From contig JAFXGX010000031.1 in NCBI GenBank assembly GCA_017536695.1, forward strand, positions 1-39,167: a stretch of DNA of 39,167 nt, given 5' to 3'. Below, piece after piece: positions 25,501-34,074 of this stretch. The position numbers and the translations under genes are program-made. A model generated the notes under the pieces. The model was not told the origin of the DNA. It did not search any database and was given only the letters and a program-made list of their open reading frames with translations. Position 1 is the first letter of the stretch, and every line of letters begins with the position of its first letter. The DNA is from Bacteroidaceae bacterium (GTDB taxonomy: Bacteria > Bacteroidota > Bacteroidia > Bacteroidales > Bacteroidaceae).

Positions 25501-25920
25501 TACAAGGTCCACAAAATGAGCTGCGGGATTGAAAGGCATATTAAGGAATGCTCCCATGCGCGATGTCACGGCATTGCGTAGCAAAGACTTATCGGCATGG
25601 TTTGCCAACAATGTCCAACTTTTGTTCTTGGCATATCCCTTGCCCAGGAATTTGGTAGACTCCTTGAATTTTATGCGATAAGGTTTCTTGGCAAGGTTCC
25701 ATGTCGAATTTCCACGCCCTCTGATTTGCAATGAGTCATAGCGTACCGTATCGCTACCTGCTACATACACCATATCGGCATATATATATGTGCTTTTGCT
25801 GGTTATGGGCTTGCTTTCATGGGTATTGATATATACAGTCGGAATGTTTGTCACCTGATTGTACTGGGCCAAGCAAAACAACGGTACAAGAAGCATAAGT
25901 ATGATAAACTGACGACGCAT
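22597..25920 (-). CDS. Giant CotH-kinase-family protein with ricin-like region and sorting tail
   Basis: 1107 residues if started at the ATG at 25918-25920 (MRRQFIILMLLVPLFCLAQ, a signal peptide); five more codons from a TTG are possible but add nothing. The CotH domain spans about residues 50-400: KKPYRIKFKE, NKSWTLLANHADKSLLRN, FVDLVINGTYVGNYQVSDQV and GGYLLEIDGF. A ricin-type beta-trefoil region follows near 440-580 (YYRIYNKGNNMVLDVSDDGK; CRFINKGTGMALND), and a similar one near 690-800. The C-terminus (VRIYTTGGYLLYTFKA, LPGGTYIISWEWGG, SVRFLKE) resembles a type A sorting domain of the type IX secretion system. CotH relatives phosphorylate surface proteins; here the substrate is unknown. 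It is 39 nt downstream of the EamA gene, and its stop is 8 nt from that of the convergent gene. Confidence 0.9.
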   Translation of the reverse strand: MRRQFIILMLLVPLFCLAQYNQVTNIPTVYINTHESKPITSKSTYIYADMVYVAGSDTVRYDSLQIRGRGNSTWNLAKKPYRIKFKESTKFLGKGYAKNKSWTLLANHADKSLLRNAVTSRMGAFLNMPFNPAAHFVDLVINGTYVGNYQVSDQVNVDNKRVEIFEQDYLADEYDNITGGYLLEIDGFAGSEPVYFTTGKGLLVTVKSPDEDVINQAQKDYISEYVDSYERALFSSDFTDPETGYRAMTDSATLVAWYIATELSANPDGFWSTYIYKEQDDPKIYFGPLWDYDIAYNNCIRVGDMTYSSMADEALGEDLAKVWVRRLVTDPWFNQAVNDAWTRNVADGLEAYLLNYIDSMAAHIDESQQLNYSRYSISSRVYDEVFLYTTYTDYITQLKEFITDHAEFLTSLFAARVNGDSVNIGGGGEVPGELLPFEPDASFYYRIYNKGNNMVLDVSDDGKGIVVNTPKPDCNTQLWKVEKEGVYCRFINKGTGMALNDPSDVGVAATQLNLAAIDVKDTRQLWQLFTVNENGNYNMINAYTNFVVNNSMGTNENGNPVIAYTNDDMNSVSNNCQWRVVPEESVPGAVPDDVKDMLMATVCEAETFLASLTAWNVGEAPFLYNSGKVDTLRRAVADARSFESTVKDDYVLRNVNLANALESARVLNVPSPMQQYVLRHRDSGFVLNVTTENVCIGTYEPENNSQHFIFEPSSEDGKYRIKSCNGLYVSLGTMNQWHMYGYQEIYNENNAAFTILPMDDHYRINAVNGVFATTYTDEGSKVYGNKHETQLGSNAFGEWLLEARQVGEDNQLQTKAAELVALVKEAGDMLAALPQSWVGDRPLQHSTANVNALEKTVASLRGVVYETVVEYDNAIALLGKAMAAFALLNPVDCTKTYNLRSAGGVNLSTAFGLTVEVPEPGNPAQHFVLQSVEGKPNCYNIYSGGAYLSVSDETVPMFVFDDTPHGDNGCFVATQVADTLFTLTSIAGVVGVEVDAGNRVLPAVTDDSNAAWSLVEVTGVTAVDPIGYERDIDYAVRYNKERQTVGFVSPDIQAMATVDVRIYTTGGYLLYTFKATTEQSLSHLPGGTYIISWEWGGRKHSVRFLKE

Positions 25921-25959
25921 AATTACTTTATCCAATAAACAGAGTTAATTAAAACAACT

Positions 25960-26883
25960 TTATTTCGCACGGTTTATGAGGTAAATTCCTGCGGTTGCAA
26001 GTGCTGCTGCCGCTACATATTTCCAATAGAACGGTTCACCCAGACACATGCAAGATGTAACGGCACCTACAACGGGGATGAGCGAGTTAAAGATTGCCAC
26101 CTTACCCACTGGATTGCATGTGAGCAGCTTATTATAAAGCGTGAAGCCAAGTGCCGAGATACAGACAAGCAGAAAGAGTATCACAACGCCGGCCACCGTA
26201 ATGGCAGGGAGTGTTCCGCCCATGAGCAGGCCTGGGACAACAAGCATCACTCCACCGAAGGCAAGGCTGTAGCCTGTGCCCACAAACACATCTACGCGCT
26301 TGCCGAGACCGCGTGTCATCAAGCCCGCCAACGCCGCACATACGGTGTTAAGGATAATCATTCCGTCGCCCATGAAGGTAAAACCGCCACCATGCGCACC
26401 GCCGATGTTCAGCGCCATTATTCCGGCAAAGCCAAGCGTACAGCCGATAATTTTGTTTGCAGTGAGCCTGTCGCTCTTGAAGAAGATGCATGCAAGAAGC
26501 ACAAGCATAAAGGTGCCGAGCGAGTTGAGGATTGCTGCACGTGCACCGTCGCTGTAGGAGAGCCCCACATAAAAGAAATAATAGTGCAGTCCTGTATTGA
26601 GCAATGCGAAGAGCAGCACATAGAGCCAGCTTCCGCCGTTTGCGACAGCAAAGCTGCGACGTGTCGCAGCGGCTATGGCGAGCACGATGAGTCCTGCGAG
26701 GACAAAGCGTATACCGGCAAAGAGCATCTTGCTGCCTGTCATCAACTGTGTTATCTGGAACTCGGCAAAACCGAGCTTTATGAGAGGATAGGCCCATCCC
26801 CATGCCATTGCTGCCGACAAAGCGAACACAACCACCCACACCGGGCGTTGGAATATCGGAGTCTTTATATTGTTCTGTTCCAT
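25960..26883 (-). CDS. EamA/DMT-superfamily transporter
   Basis: A 307-residue protein with ten predicted membrane helices in two five-helix EamA halves. The first begins VWVVVFALSAAMAWGWAYPLIKLG and contains the GLHYYFFYVGLSYSDGARAAIL block; the second includes ALAGLMTRGLG and ends LATAGIYLINRAK. The characteristic GEPFYWKYV-AAALATAGIYL end is present. Members export amino acids, purines or other small metabolites; the substrate cannot be read from sequence. It lies just upstream of the CotH gene in the same direction, probably one operon, though no functional link is evident. A TAATTTTG -7-like site lies at 26892-26899, only 9 nt from the start codon, so the mRNA may be nearly leaderless. 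Confidence 0.9.
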   Translation of the reverse strand: MEQNNIKTPIFQRPVWVVVFALSAAMAWGWAYPLIKLGFAEFQITQLMTGSKMLFAGIRFVLAGLIVLAIAAATRRSFAVANGGSWLYVLLFALLNTGLHYYFFYVGLSYSDGARAAILNSLGTFMLVLLACIFFKSDRLTANKIIGCTLGFAGIMALNIGGAHGGGFTFMGDGMIILNTVCAALAGLMTRGLGKRVDVFVGTGYSLAFGGVMLVVPGLLMGGTLPAITVAGVVILFLLVCISALGFTLYNKLLTCNPVGKVAIFNSLIPVVGAVTSCMCLGEPFYWKYVAAAALATAGIYLINRAK

Positions 26884-26943
26884 AAGTAGTGCAAAATTAA
26901 CAAAATTATCAGTACTGCATTATGTTTTTTACCTGTTTGTTGT

Positions 26944-26951
26944 TACCTTTG
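26944..26951 (+). promoter_or_regulatory. -7 box of the phosphatase-acyltransferase-nth set
   Basis: TACCTTTG matches TAnnTTTG 28 nt before the ATG at 26979. A TTATG at 26920 lies at about the right distance for the -33 element but is not a clean TTTG. Confidence 0.5.
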
Positions 26952-26978
26952 CATATATAAGAAAAGCAAAGGACAATT

Positions 26979-27479
26979 ATGGCTACAACTATTTATATGA
27001 CCCGTCATGGCGAGACCATCGAGAATTCAAAAGGGCTTTTTCAGGGACAGACACCCGGACACCTGTCGCCGTTAGGTATTGAACAGGCACATTCGCTGCG
27101 CCCGCGTATTGCCGAACTGGAGTTTGATGTAGTGCTCTGCAGCGACCTCAAGCGTTGCCTCGACACTGCCGAGATAGCCCTCGAGGGGCGCGAGTGCACA
27201 TTCATCAAGGAACCGCTATTGCGTGAACGCGACCTTGGCAACCTTGCGGGCACACCTATCAAGGGAGCAGTATACAACGAGACGGTGGAGACCGAGGAGT
27301 CCATGAAGGAGCGTGCACACAAGTTCCTGGACAAAGTGCGCCGCGAGTACCCCGGGAAGAAGATTCTTGCCTTCAGCCACGGATTCTTCTGCCGCATAAT
27401 GGAGGCCGAGATAAAAGGCGTCACACACAGGGATGTTACCCTCTTCGGCAACTGCGAGATAAGGGAATTCATAGTATAA
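26979..27479 (+). CDS. Histidine phosphatase family protein
   Basis: A 166-residue member of the phosphoglycerate-mutase-like superfamily. The phosphohistidine motif is MTRHGETIEN with His10, followed by FQGQTPGHLSPLGIEQAHSL, and by CSDLKRCLDTAEIAL. The proton donor Glu is in LLRERDLGNLAG and the second His in KILAFSHGFFCRI. The length is short for a mutase and fits a broad phosphatase (for example CobC-like or a sugar/nucleotide phosphatase); the substrate is not readable. It is followed 23 nt later by an acyltransferase gene. Confidence 0.9.
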   Translation: MATTIYMTRHGETIENSKGLFQGQTPGHLSPLGIEQAHSLRPRIAELEFDVVLCSDLKRCLDTAEIALEGRECTFIKEPLLRERDLGNLAGTPIKGAVYNETVETEESMKERAHKFLDKVRREYPGKKILAFSHGFFCRIMEAEIKGVTHRDVTLFGNCEIREFIV

Positions 27480-27502
27480 AGCGGTTGTTAACAAACAAAC
27501 AC

Positions 27503-28522
27503 ATGAGACTGCAACAATTTGATATCCTAAAACTTTTTGCAATATATCTGGTCATTTTGGGACACTGCTTTCAGCACCTGTTGAGCAGTGACTACGTTGA
27601 CGAGCCCGGGTATATAATGATTTACTCATTCCACATGCCATTGTTCATGATGATATCCGGTTATTTTGCTGCTTCGGGTTTGAAAAGAGATTTAATGTCA
27701 GGTATAGTTACAAAAGCAAGGCAACTGTTGTTGCCTTGCTTTACTGCAGCATTACTCCTCACAACAGTTACAACACTAATAAACCAGGGTTCGTTCCTCG
27801 ATAAGTTGGACTTCCAACTGAAATCTGGTTTTTGGTTTCTCAAGACAGCATTCTTCTGTTTCCTTTTAGCAAGGATATCATATTGTTTTGGCAAATATCG
27901 GATAATTGCATTCGCTGCGACACTGGCATTGACACAGATTCCACACATATACAGAATAGATTACTTTACCACAAATATCGACATCATGTATCCCTGTTTC
28001 GTTACAGGAATTGTAATTAGGGAATACTGGGATATAATAGAAAAGAACTACAAAGCAATTGCCATTGCCACAGGGTGTATATTTTTAGTAATGCTTCTTT
28101 TCTGGAGCAAGGAGTTTTGGCAACCCACCGGTGCCTTAATGCACAAATTAAAGGGTGGAGAGTTTGCCGAAGCACTATACCTTGCATACCTGAGATATTA
28201 CAGGCTGATGATAGGAATTATAGGGTCAACATTCTTCATATCCCTGTCCCATTGGTGCATAAATGGAGTAAGAAACAAACTTATAGATACAATCAGTAAA
28301 TATGGCCAGTACACTTTAGGTATATATATTCTACAGACATTCATCCTTGAATCCTTAATGGCCAGATATATAAACTTCGACAATGTCAACAGTTTTATCT
28401 TCGGTTTTATTATAGCACCACTGCTATCCTTACTCCTGTTGGTTATATGCATTTTCTTGTCGAAGATTCTCGACAGTCACACAATCACTGCATTTTTATT
28501 CCTTGGCAAGAGAATCAAATGA
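27503..28522 (+). CDS. Acyltransferase 3 family membrane protein
   Basis: A 339-residue integral membrane protein with about ten helices. It starts MRLQQFDILKLFAIYLVILG; the catalytic histidine of the family is in VILGHCFQH and the following FHMPLFMMISGYFAA is the usual second motif. The start at 27503 is the first ATG; a TTG six codons earlier (27485) is possible. Such proteins O-acetylate or otherwise acylate capsule, lipopolysaccharide or peptidoglycan sugars at the inner membrane. No glycan cluster surrounds it, so the acceptor is unknown. It lies between a phosphatase and nth, probably cotranscribed. Confidence 0.9.
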   Translation: MRLQQFDILKLFAIYLVILGHCFQHLLSSDYVDEPGYIMIYSFHMPLFMMISGYFAASGLKRDLMSGIVTKARQLLLPCFTAALLLTTVTTLINQGSFLDKLDFQLKSGFWFLKTAFFCFLLARISYCFGKYRIIAFAATLALTQIPHIYRIDYFTTNIDIMYPCFVTGIVIREYWDIIEKNYKAIAIATGCIFLVMLLFWSKEFWQPTGALMHKLKGGEFAEALYLAYLRYYRLMIGIIGSTFFISLSHWCINGVRNKLIDTISKYGQYTLGIYILQTFILESLMARYINFDNVNSFIFGFIIAPLLSLLLLVICIFLSKILDSHTITAFLFLGKRIK

Positions 28523-28575
28523 ATTACTGAACAACGTTTTGCAGATATATTGATTACACACATCATATAATATCC

Positions 28576-29220
28576 ATGAAAAAAGCCGACCTATATAAAA
28601 AAGCCATTGAATACTTCGAGGTTGCTATTCCTGTGGCAGAGACGGAGCTGGACTACTCCACCCCGTTCGACCTGCTTGTGGCTGTCATCCTATCGGCGCA
28701 ATGCACCGACAAGCGCGTGAACATGGTTACCCCCGACCTCATAGCACGCTACCCCGACCCTTGGGAGATGGCACAGGCACACCCCGATGAAATCTACAAC
28801 TACATAAAGAGCGTATCGTACCCCAACAACAAGGCGAAACACCTTGTGGGTATGGCGCAGAAGCTGTGCAGCGACTTCGGCGGCGAGGTGCCCGACACAC
28901 TGGAGGAACTCATTACCTTGCCGGGCGTGGGACGCAAGACTGCCAATGTCATATTGTCGGTCGTGTGGGACAAGAGTGCCATGGCTGTGGACACACACGT
29001 GTTCCGCGTAAGCCACCGCATAGGGCTTGTGCCCAAACGATGCACCACCCCCTACAGTGTTGAGATGGAACTGATGAAGTACCTGCCGCATGATATCATC
29101 CCCAAGGCACACCACTGGCTCATACTGCATGGGCGTTACATGTGCACGGCAAGAGCCCCCAAGTGCTCAGCATGCGGACTGACCGAAGTGTGCAAAGAGT
29201 ACAACAAACGGGAAAAGTGA
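28576..29220 (+). CDS. nth: Endonuclease III
   Basis: A 214-residue DNA glycosylase/AP lyase that removes oxidised pyrimidines in base-excision repair. The helix-hairpin-helix is LPGVGRKTANVIL with catalytic Lys121, and the catalytic Asp139 is in AVDTHVFRVSHRIG, both one residue from the E. coli numbering. The [4Fe-4S] loop near the C-terminus is CTARAPKCSACGLTEVC, spacing C-x6-C-x2-C-x5-C, complete. Length is typical (E. coli 211). It starts 53 nt after the acyltransferase gene. Confidence 0.97.
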   Translation: MKKADLYKKAIEYFEVAIPVAETELDYSTPFDLLVAVILSAQCTDKRVNMVTPDLIARYPDPWEMAQAHPDEIYNYIKSVSYPNNKAKHLVGMAQKLCSDFGGEVPDTLEELITLPGVGRKTANVILSVVWDKSAMAVDTHVFRVSHRIGLVPKRCTTPYSVEMELMKYLPHDIIPKAHHWLILHGRYMCTARAPKCSACGLTEVCKEYNKREK

Positions 29221-29229
29221 AAGGTGAAA

Positions 29230-29905
29230 ACTGAAAGCTGGAGCGGAGCGAAGCATCTAAAAAAAGGAAACGAGATCCTTCCGTTCCGTCAGGATTACAA
29301 GTACGAAGGATGACAACAAGCACTTGTCATGCCGGAGCGGAGCGAAGTTTGGACAATGCCGTAGGGGCAGGGTCAGCCCGCCGAAGCGACATTAAGCAAC
29401 ATTACACGTTAAACAATAAACATTTTCCCCATTTTATTACCTCTTTTATTTAAAAAACATTATCTTCGCAAGATGAAATAGTGTCGGTGATTGTTTTTAT
29501 CGTTAGAGTGTAGAGGATTAGAGATCCTTCGTTTCACTCAGGATGACAAACAGACAGGATGACAACAACAGATACTTGTCATGCTGGAGCGAAGCGAAGC
29601 ATCTAAAAGAACGGGGAAAGAGATCCTTCCGTTCCGTCAGGATGACAAGTACGAAGGATTACAAACAGACAGGATGACAACAACAGATACTTGTCATGCT
29701 GGAGCGGAGCGAAGCATCTAAAAGAACGGGGAAAGAGATCCTTCCGTTCCGTCAGGATGACAAGTACGAAGGATGACAAACAGGCAGGATGACAATGACA
29801 AGCACTTGTCATGCTGGAGCAAAGCGAAGCATCTAAAAAAAGAGGTAGAGATCCTTCCGTTCCGTCAGGATGACAAGTACGAAGGATGACAAACATGCAG
29901 GGTAA
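29230..29905 (+). repeat. 115-bp tandem repeats between nth and pgk
   Basis: The block CTTGTCATGCTGGAGC begins at 29575, 29690 and 29805, giving an exact 115-nt period; a partial unit precedes (from 29520) and a related one lies at 29230-29345 (CTTGTCAT at 29323). Each unit contains GAGATCCTTCCGTTCCGTCA, GGATGACAAGTACGAAGGAT and GGAGCGGAGCGAAGCATCTA, with small inverted repeats GGAGCGGAGCGAAGC/CCTTCCGTTCC-like. A TAGGGGCAGGGTCAGCCCGC element lies at 29354-29373. No gene is seen in 29221-29980. Confidence 0.85.
29461..29468 (+). promoter_or_regulatory. -7-like box upstream of the pgk repeats
   Basis: TATCTTCG resembles TAnnTTTG with one change, the same variant as at 20355. No better match lies between it and pgk, so pgk mRNA may carry a leader of about 510 nt made largely of the 115-bp repeats. 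Confidence 0.35.
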
Positions 29906-29980
29906 CAAAACAAATGACAATAACGACACAATATTAAAAACGATTTTAACAACCATTACTAACATAAAATCAATTAAGCT

Positions 29981-31231
29981 ATGACAATTGACAATTTCAA
30001 GTTTGCCGGCAAGAAGGCAATCGTTCGCGTTGACTTCAACGTACCCTTGAACGAGGAAGGTAAGATTACCGATGACACACGTATCCGTGGTGCTCTTCCC
30101 ACATTGAAGAAGGTATTGGCCGATGGCGGTGCTCTCATCATCATGTCACACATGGGCAAGCCAAAGGGTAAGGTAAACGCAAAGTACTCTTTGAGCCAGA
30201 TTGTTGACGCTGTATCGGAGAAGCTTGGTGTACCCGTACAGTTCGCTCCCGACTGCGCAAAGGCTGCCGAGGCTGCAGCTGCATTGAAGCCAGGCGAGGT
30301 TTTGATGCTCGAGAACCTCCGTTTCTATCCCGAGGAGGAGGGCAAGCCTGTTGGCATAGACAAGGAGGACCCTGCATACAACGATGCAAAGAAGGCAATG
30401 AAGGAGTCACAGAAGGAGTTCTCAAAGACTCTCGCTTCTTATGCTGACTGCTACATCAACGACGCATTCGGTACAGCACACCGCCGTCACGCATCTACAG
30501 CAGTCATCGCTGACTACTTCGATGCTGACAACAAGATGCTCGGCTACTTGATGGAGAAAGAGGTTAAGGCTGTTGACAACATCCTCAAGGACATCAAGCG
30601 TCCTTTCACAGCTATCATGGGTGGTTCAAAGGTATCTACAAAAATCGGTATCATCGAGAACCTCATGGACAAGGTTGACAACCTCATCCTCTGCGGTGGT
30701 ATGACATACACATTCGCCAAGGCTCAGGGTGGTCAGATTGGCCGTTCTATCGTTGAGGACGACAAGCTCGACCTCGCTATCAGCATCATGGAGCAGGCTA
30801 AGGCAAAGGGTGTGAACCTCGTTCTCGCTCAGGACTGCGTTGCAGCTGACGACTTCTCTAACGACGCCAACACACAGGTGTGCCCCGCAGGTGCAATCCC
30901 CGAGGGTTGGGAGGGCTTGGATGCAGGTCCAGAGGCTCAGAAGGCATTCGCTGCTGCTATCGTTGACGCAAAGACTATCCTTTGGAACGGTCCTGCAGGC
31001 GTATTCGAGTTCGACAACTTCACAGCAGGTTCACGTGCTATTGCCGAGGCTATCGGCAAGGCAACTGCCAACGGTGCATTCTCACTCATCGGTGGTGGTG
31101 ACTCAGTAGCATGTATCAACAAGTTCGGTATGGCCGACCAGGTATCATACATCTCAACAGGTGGTGGTGCTCTTCTCGAGGCTATCGAGGGTAAGGTTCT
31201 CCCGGGCGTTGCAGCTATCAAGGGCGAATAA
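29981..31231 (+). CDS. pgk: Phosphoglycerate kinase
   Basis: A 416-residue glycolytic enzyme transferring phosphate from 1,3-bisphosphoglycerate to ADP. The N-terminal substrate motif is [20 protein letters not shown], with [10 protein letters not shown] and [14 protein letters not shown] following. The nucleotide half has [16 protein letters not shown], the hinge region, [13 protein letters not shown] and the glycine-rich [30 protein letters not shown] end. All substrate-binding arginines expected in the first half ([17 protein letters not shown]) are visible. Codon use is biased as in gap, in keeping with high expression. Confidence 0.98.
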   Translation: MTIDNFKFAGKKAIVRVDFNVPLNEEGKITDDTRIRGALPTLKKVLADGGALIIMSHMGKPKGKVNAKYSLSQIVDAVSEKLGVPVQFAPDCAKAAEAAAALKPGEVLMLENLRFYPEEEGKPVGIDKEDPAYNDAKKAMKESQKEFSKTLASYADCYINDAFGTAHRRHASTAVIADYFDADNKMLGYLMEKEVKAVDNILKDIKRPFTAIMGGSKVSTKIGIIENLMDKVDNLILCGGMTYTFAKAQGGQIGRSIVEDDKLDLAISIMEQAKAKGVNLVLAQDCVAADDFSNDANTQVCPAGAIPEGWEGLDAGPEAQKAFAAAIVDAKTILWNGPAGVFEFDNFTAGSRAIAEAIGKATANGAFSLIGGGDSVACINKFGMADQVSYISTGGGALLEAIEGKVLPGVAAIKGE

Positions 31232-31250
31232 TATCCCGCCGAAATAATTC

Positions 31251-31286
31251 ATAATAAACAGCGCGGCCAACCGCGCTGTTTATTAT
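31251..31286 (+). terminator. Terminator of pgk
   Basis: ATAATAAACAGCGCGG and CCGCGCTGTTTATTAT pair perfectly over 16 bp around loop CCAA. Confidence 0.85.
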
Positions 31287-31372
31287 ATAAAATCACCCCT
31301 TAGAGTCTATCAAGTTCTTAAGAACCTTAAAGCCCTTACACTAAAGTAAAAATCACATTTCACATTGGTTAA

Positions 31373-33571
31373 ATGGACGAAAAACGTATCACTGAAATAC
31401 AGAAGAGCGTCATCGACGCACTTGGCAAGGAGAGGCTGAAGAGAGCCATTGACATCCTGGGCGAAGAGATAGAGTCGCTCCAGGACTGGGAGTTGCGCAC
31501 ACGGTACAACGAGCTGCAGACAGCATACCGTTACATGCTCGACTATCTGCGCATGGGCATGCCCGACCCCGACAGGGAGCGTCTGCATGGCGAACTCATA
31601 GGCAAGTGCTACGTCATCAACGACCAGATAGCCATAGCAAGGCTTACCGAACACTCCACGAAGGTATACTGCCAAATGCGCCGCAAGTACAAAGGCCTGT
31701 CAGGCATCGACGGCATATACGCAAGACTCAAGGAGAACCACGCCAACACCCAGGTGGCACAGAGCCTTCCAGCCGAGGAGTGCCGCTCGCTGAACACCAC
31801 CCTCGCCAAGGAGCATGAGCAGCTGTTGCCGCAGCTCTTCGGCACATTGTGGAGCAGCAACTGCTGGAGCAAGGGCGACGCCGAGAAGGTGTACGGCATC
31901 ATCAGCAGCAACGAGATAAGCCTCAACGACCGTGCCGTGGCTGTGAGCGCCGTGACACTCAGCGCCCTCAAATGCATGGAGCCGCATAAGGTCACCACAC
32001 TGTGCAACATAGCGACCAGCAAGGAGAGCCTTCTCTCTACACGCGCCATTGTGGGCCTCATCATGGTGCTGTTCATGTACGAGAGACGCATCAAGCACTA
32101 CCCCGCCATTGCCAATGCCCTGGCAGCCATACGCGAGAACACGACCGTCATGCACCGCATACAGACAATACAGATACAGCTGCTGCGCTGCCGCGAGACA
32201 CAGAAGATTGACCGCAAGATGCGCGAGGAGATAATCCCCGCCATGATGAAGAATCCCAACCTGAGGAACAGCAAGCTCAGCATGGACATACTCAAGGAGA
32301 TTGAGGATGATGAGGACAAGAACCCCGAGTGGCGCAAGTGGATTGAGGAAGATGAAATCAAAGGCAAGATTGAGGAGATGAGCCGATGGCAGGTAGAAGG
32401 CGCCGACGTATACATGAGCACCTTCTCGCAGTTGAAGAGTTTCCCCTTCTTCGGCGAAATGAGCAACTGGCTGCGTCCCTTCGACACCAGCGTGCCATGC
32501 ATATCCGACATACTGCCCAAGGAGATCAGCGGCAACAAGAGCATCCTTGGTGCAATATGCGCCTCGCAGTTCTTCTGCAACAGCGACAAGTACTCGTTCT
32601 GCCTTACCTTCGAGCGCGTTCCCAAGGAGCAGCGCGACGCCATGATGGCACAGATGACAGAGGCCGGTCCCGACGCACAGGCGATAGATACCGCCACCGA
32701 GATACCCGCCGAGAAGAGAGCCGAGGTCGAGAGCAACCAGTATATACAGGACCTCTACCGTTTCTTCAAGGTTTCAAACTTCCGCGGCGAGTTTACCGAC
32801 CCCTTTACCCTGTCGCTCAACCTGCTGCAGAGCGAGACACTGACACCGCTCATCGACAGCAGCGAAGCCATGCTGCGCACCTTCCGCTACCTGGTAGAGA
32901 AAGAGTACTACGATGAAGCCTTCAAGGCCGGACGTCTGTTCGAGAAGAGCGGCGAGGGCGACGCACAGTTCTTCCAGGAGATGGGTTTCTGCGCACAGAA
33001 AGAGTGCGACTACGACACCGCCATCGACTACTACACCAAGGCCGACATCATCAAGCCAGACACCCTGTGGACCCTGCGCCACATAGCACAGTGCTACCGT
33101 CTGCAAGGCGAGTCAGAGAAAGCCCTCAGCTACTACCTCATGGCCGAGGAGCTCGCACCCGAGAACATCTCCCTGCTCATGCAGACAGGCGAGAGCCATG
33201 CAGCGCTCAAGCAGTACGACGAAGCCTTCGCCCGGTTCTACAAGGTAGAATACCTGAAGCCCGACTCACGCCGCGCCATGCGCGCCATAGCCTGGTGCTC
33301 GTTCATCACAGGCAAGGACAGCCAGGCCCGCGGCTATTACCAGCGCCTGATGGAGCTGTCCCACCCCGCCTTCGAGGACTACCTCAATGCCGCACATGTG
33401 GAATGGGTAACAAAGAACAATGCCAAAGCAATAGAACTCTACGAAAAGGCAAAAGAAATCTGCGGCAATGCCGACAAAGTAGCCGAGCACATCCTCAACG
33501 ACAAAGAAGTAATGTTTGAACGAGGAGTAAGCGAAACAGAACTGCAGTTGCTGATAGACATTATTAGCTAA
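31373..33571 (+). CDS. Tetratricopeptide-repeat protein of unknown function
   Basis: A 732-residue soluble protein without signal peptide. The first 500 residues are helical and charged with no motif I recognise (for example RAIDILGEEIESLQDWELRT, and a KEQRDAMMAQMTE segment). From about residue 520 to 720 there are at least four TPR units: AQFFQEMGFCAQKECDYDTA, WTLRHIAQCYRLQGESEKAL, ISLLMQTGESHAALKQYDEA and AMRAIAWCSFITGKDSQARG. It is probably a cytoplasmic scaffold. It stands alone between the pgk terminator and a repeat block; GC is as in the neighbouring core genes, so it is not obviously acquired. Confidence 0.85.
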   Translation: MDEKRITEIQKSVIDALGKERLKRAIDILGEEIESLQDWELRTRYNELQTAYRYMLDYLRMGMPDPDRERLHGELIGKCYVINDQIAIARLTEHSTKVYCQMRRKYKGLSGIDGIYARLKENHANTQVAQSLPAEECRSLNTTLAKEHEQLLPQLFGTLWSSNCWSKGDAEKVYGIISSNEISLNDRAVAVSAVTLSALKCMEPHKVTTLCNIATSKESLLSTRAIVGLIMVLFMYERRIKHYPAIANALAAIRENTTVMHRIQTIQIQLLRCRETQKIDRKMREEIIPAMMKNPNLRNSKLSMDILKEIEDDEDKNPEWRKWIEEDEIKGKIEEMSRWQVEGADVYMSTFSQLKSFPFFGEMSNWLRPFDTSVPCISDILPKEISGNKSILGAICASQFFCNSDKYSFCLTFERVPKEQRDAMMAQMTEAGPDAQAIDTATEIPAEKRAEVESNQYIQDLYRFFKVSNFRGEFTDPFTLSLNLLQSETLTPLIDSSEAMLRTFRYLVEKEYYDEAFKAGRLFEKSGEGDAQFFQEMGFCAQKECDYDTAIDYYTKADIIKPDTLWTLRHIAQCYRLQGESEKALSYYLMAEELAPENISLLMQTGESHAALKQYDEAFARFYKVEYLKPDSRRAMRAIAWCSFITGKDSQARGYYQRLMELSHPAFEDYLNAAHVEWVTKNNAKAIELYEKAKEICGNADKVAEHILNDKEVMFERGVSETELQLLIDIIS

Positions 33572-33590
33572 AAAGGTTTCGACAACACCG

Positions 33591-33745
33591 TAGGGGCATC
33601 CCTTGTGGGTGCCCTGAATGTTTATTGTGTAGTGTGCAATGTGTAACGATGTTTTGTAGGGGCATCCCTTGTGGGTGCCCTGAATGTTTATTGTGTAGTG
33701 TGCAATGTGTAACGATGTTTTGTAGGGGCATCCCTTGTGGGTGCC
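33591..33745 (+). repeat. 66-bp tandem repeat
   Basis: TAGGGGCATCCCTTGTGGGT starts at 33591, 33657 and 33723, an exact 66-nt period with two full units and one partial. GGGCA-tcccttgtggg-TGCCC is an inverted repeat. Between copies is TATTGTGTAGTGTGCAATGT. No gene is seen in 33572-34074. Confidence 0.85.
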
Positions 33746-33870
33746 CTAAGTAATGAATGTAGTACGTTTAATGTTTAAGACGAACCGGCGTGTTCGCACT
33801 TTTGTCCCGATACGCAGTGAACCGTAGGTCGACGCCCGCAGGGGCTTAAGTCAATGGTTCTCTACGCGCC

Positions 33871-33990
33871 ATTAACATCTATTAACACGGCAGTAAAGTA
33901 GCTGTAAACGTGTATTGTGTATTGTGTATTGCTTATTGTTTAAAGTTTAACGTGTAATGGGTAATTGTGTAGGGGCGGGGTCAGCCCGCA
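33871..33990 (+). repeat. Left direct repeat bracketing the RhuM gene
   Basis: Runs from ATTAACATCTATTAACACGG and AGTAAAGTAGCTGTAAACGT to TAGGGGCGGGGTCAGCCCGC. The same order of blocks recurs at 35404-35507 on the far side of the RhuM gene. Internally it has a GTGTATT microsatellite-like run. Confidence 0.7.
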
Positions 33991-34074
33991 CGATAGTGGT
34001 ACAACGTGAACGTTTAAGGGGAGAACTGGTGTGTTTACACTGTTACCTACAATCGCTCCTTACAAGTCGCAGTC

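Noticed and set aside
24814-25581. 255-codon plus-strand frame opposite the CotH gene
   Set aside because: Antisense to the clear CotH domain; no independent start signal or family.
29520-29905. Possible CRISPR array at the 115-bp repeats
   Set aside because: The whole 115-nt unit is repeated, including the parts between the best-conserved blocks, and there are no cas genes.
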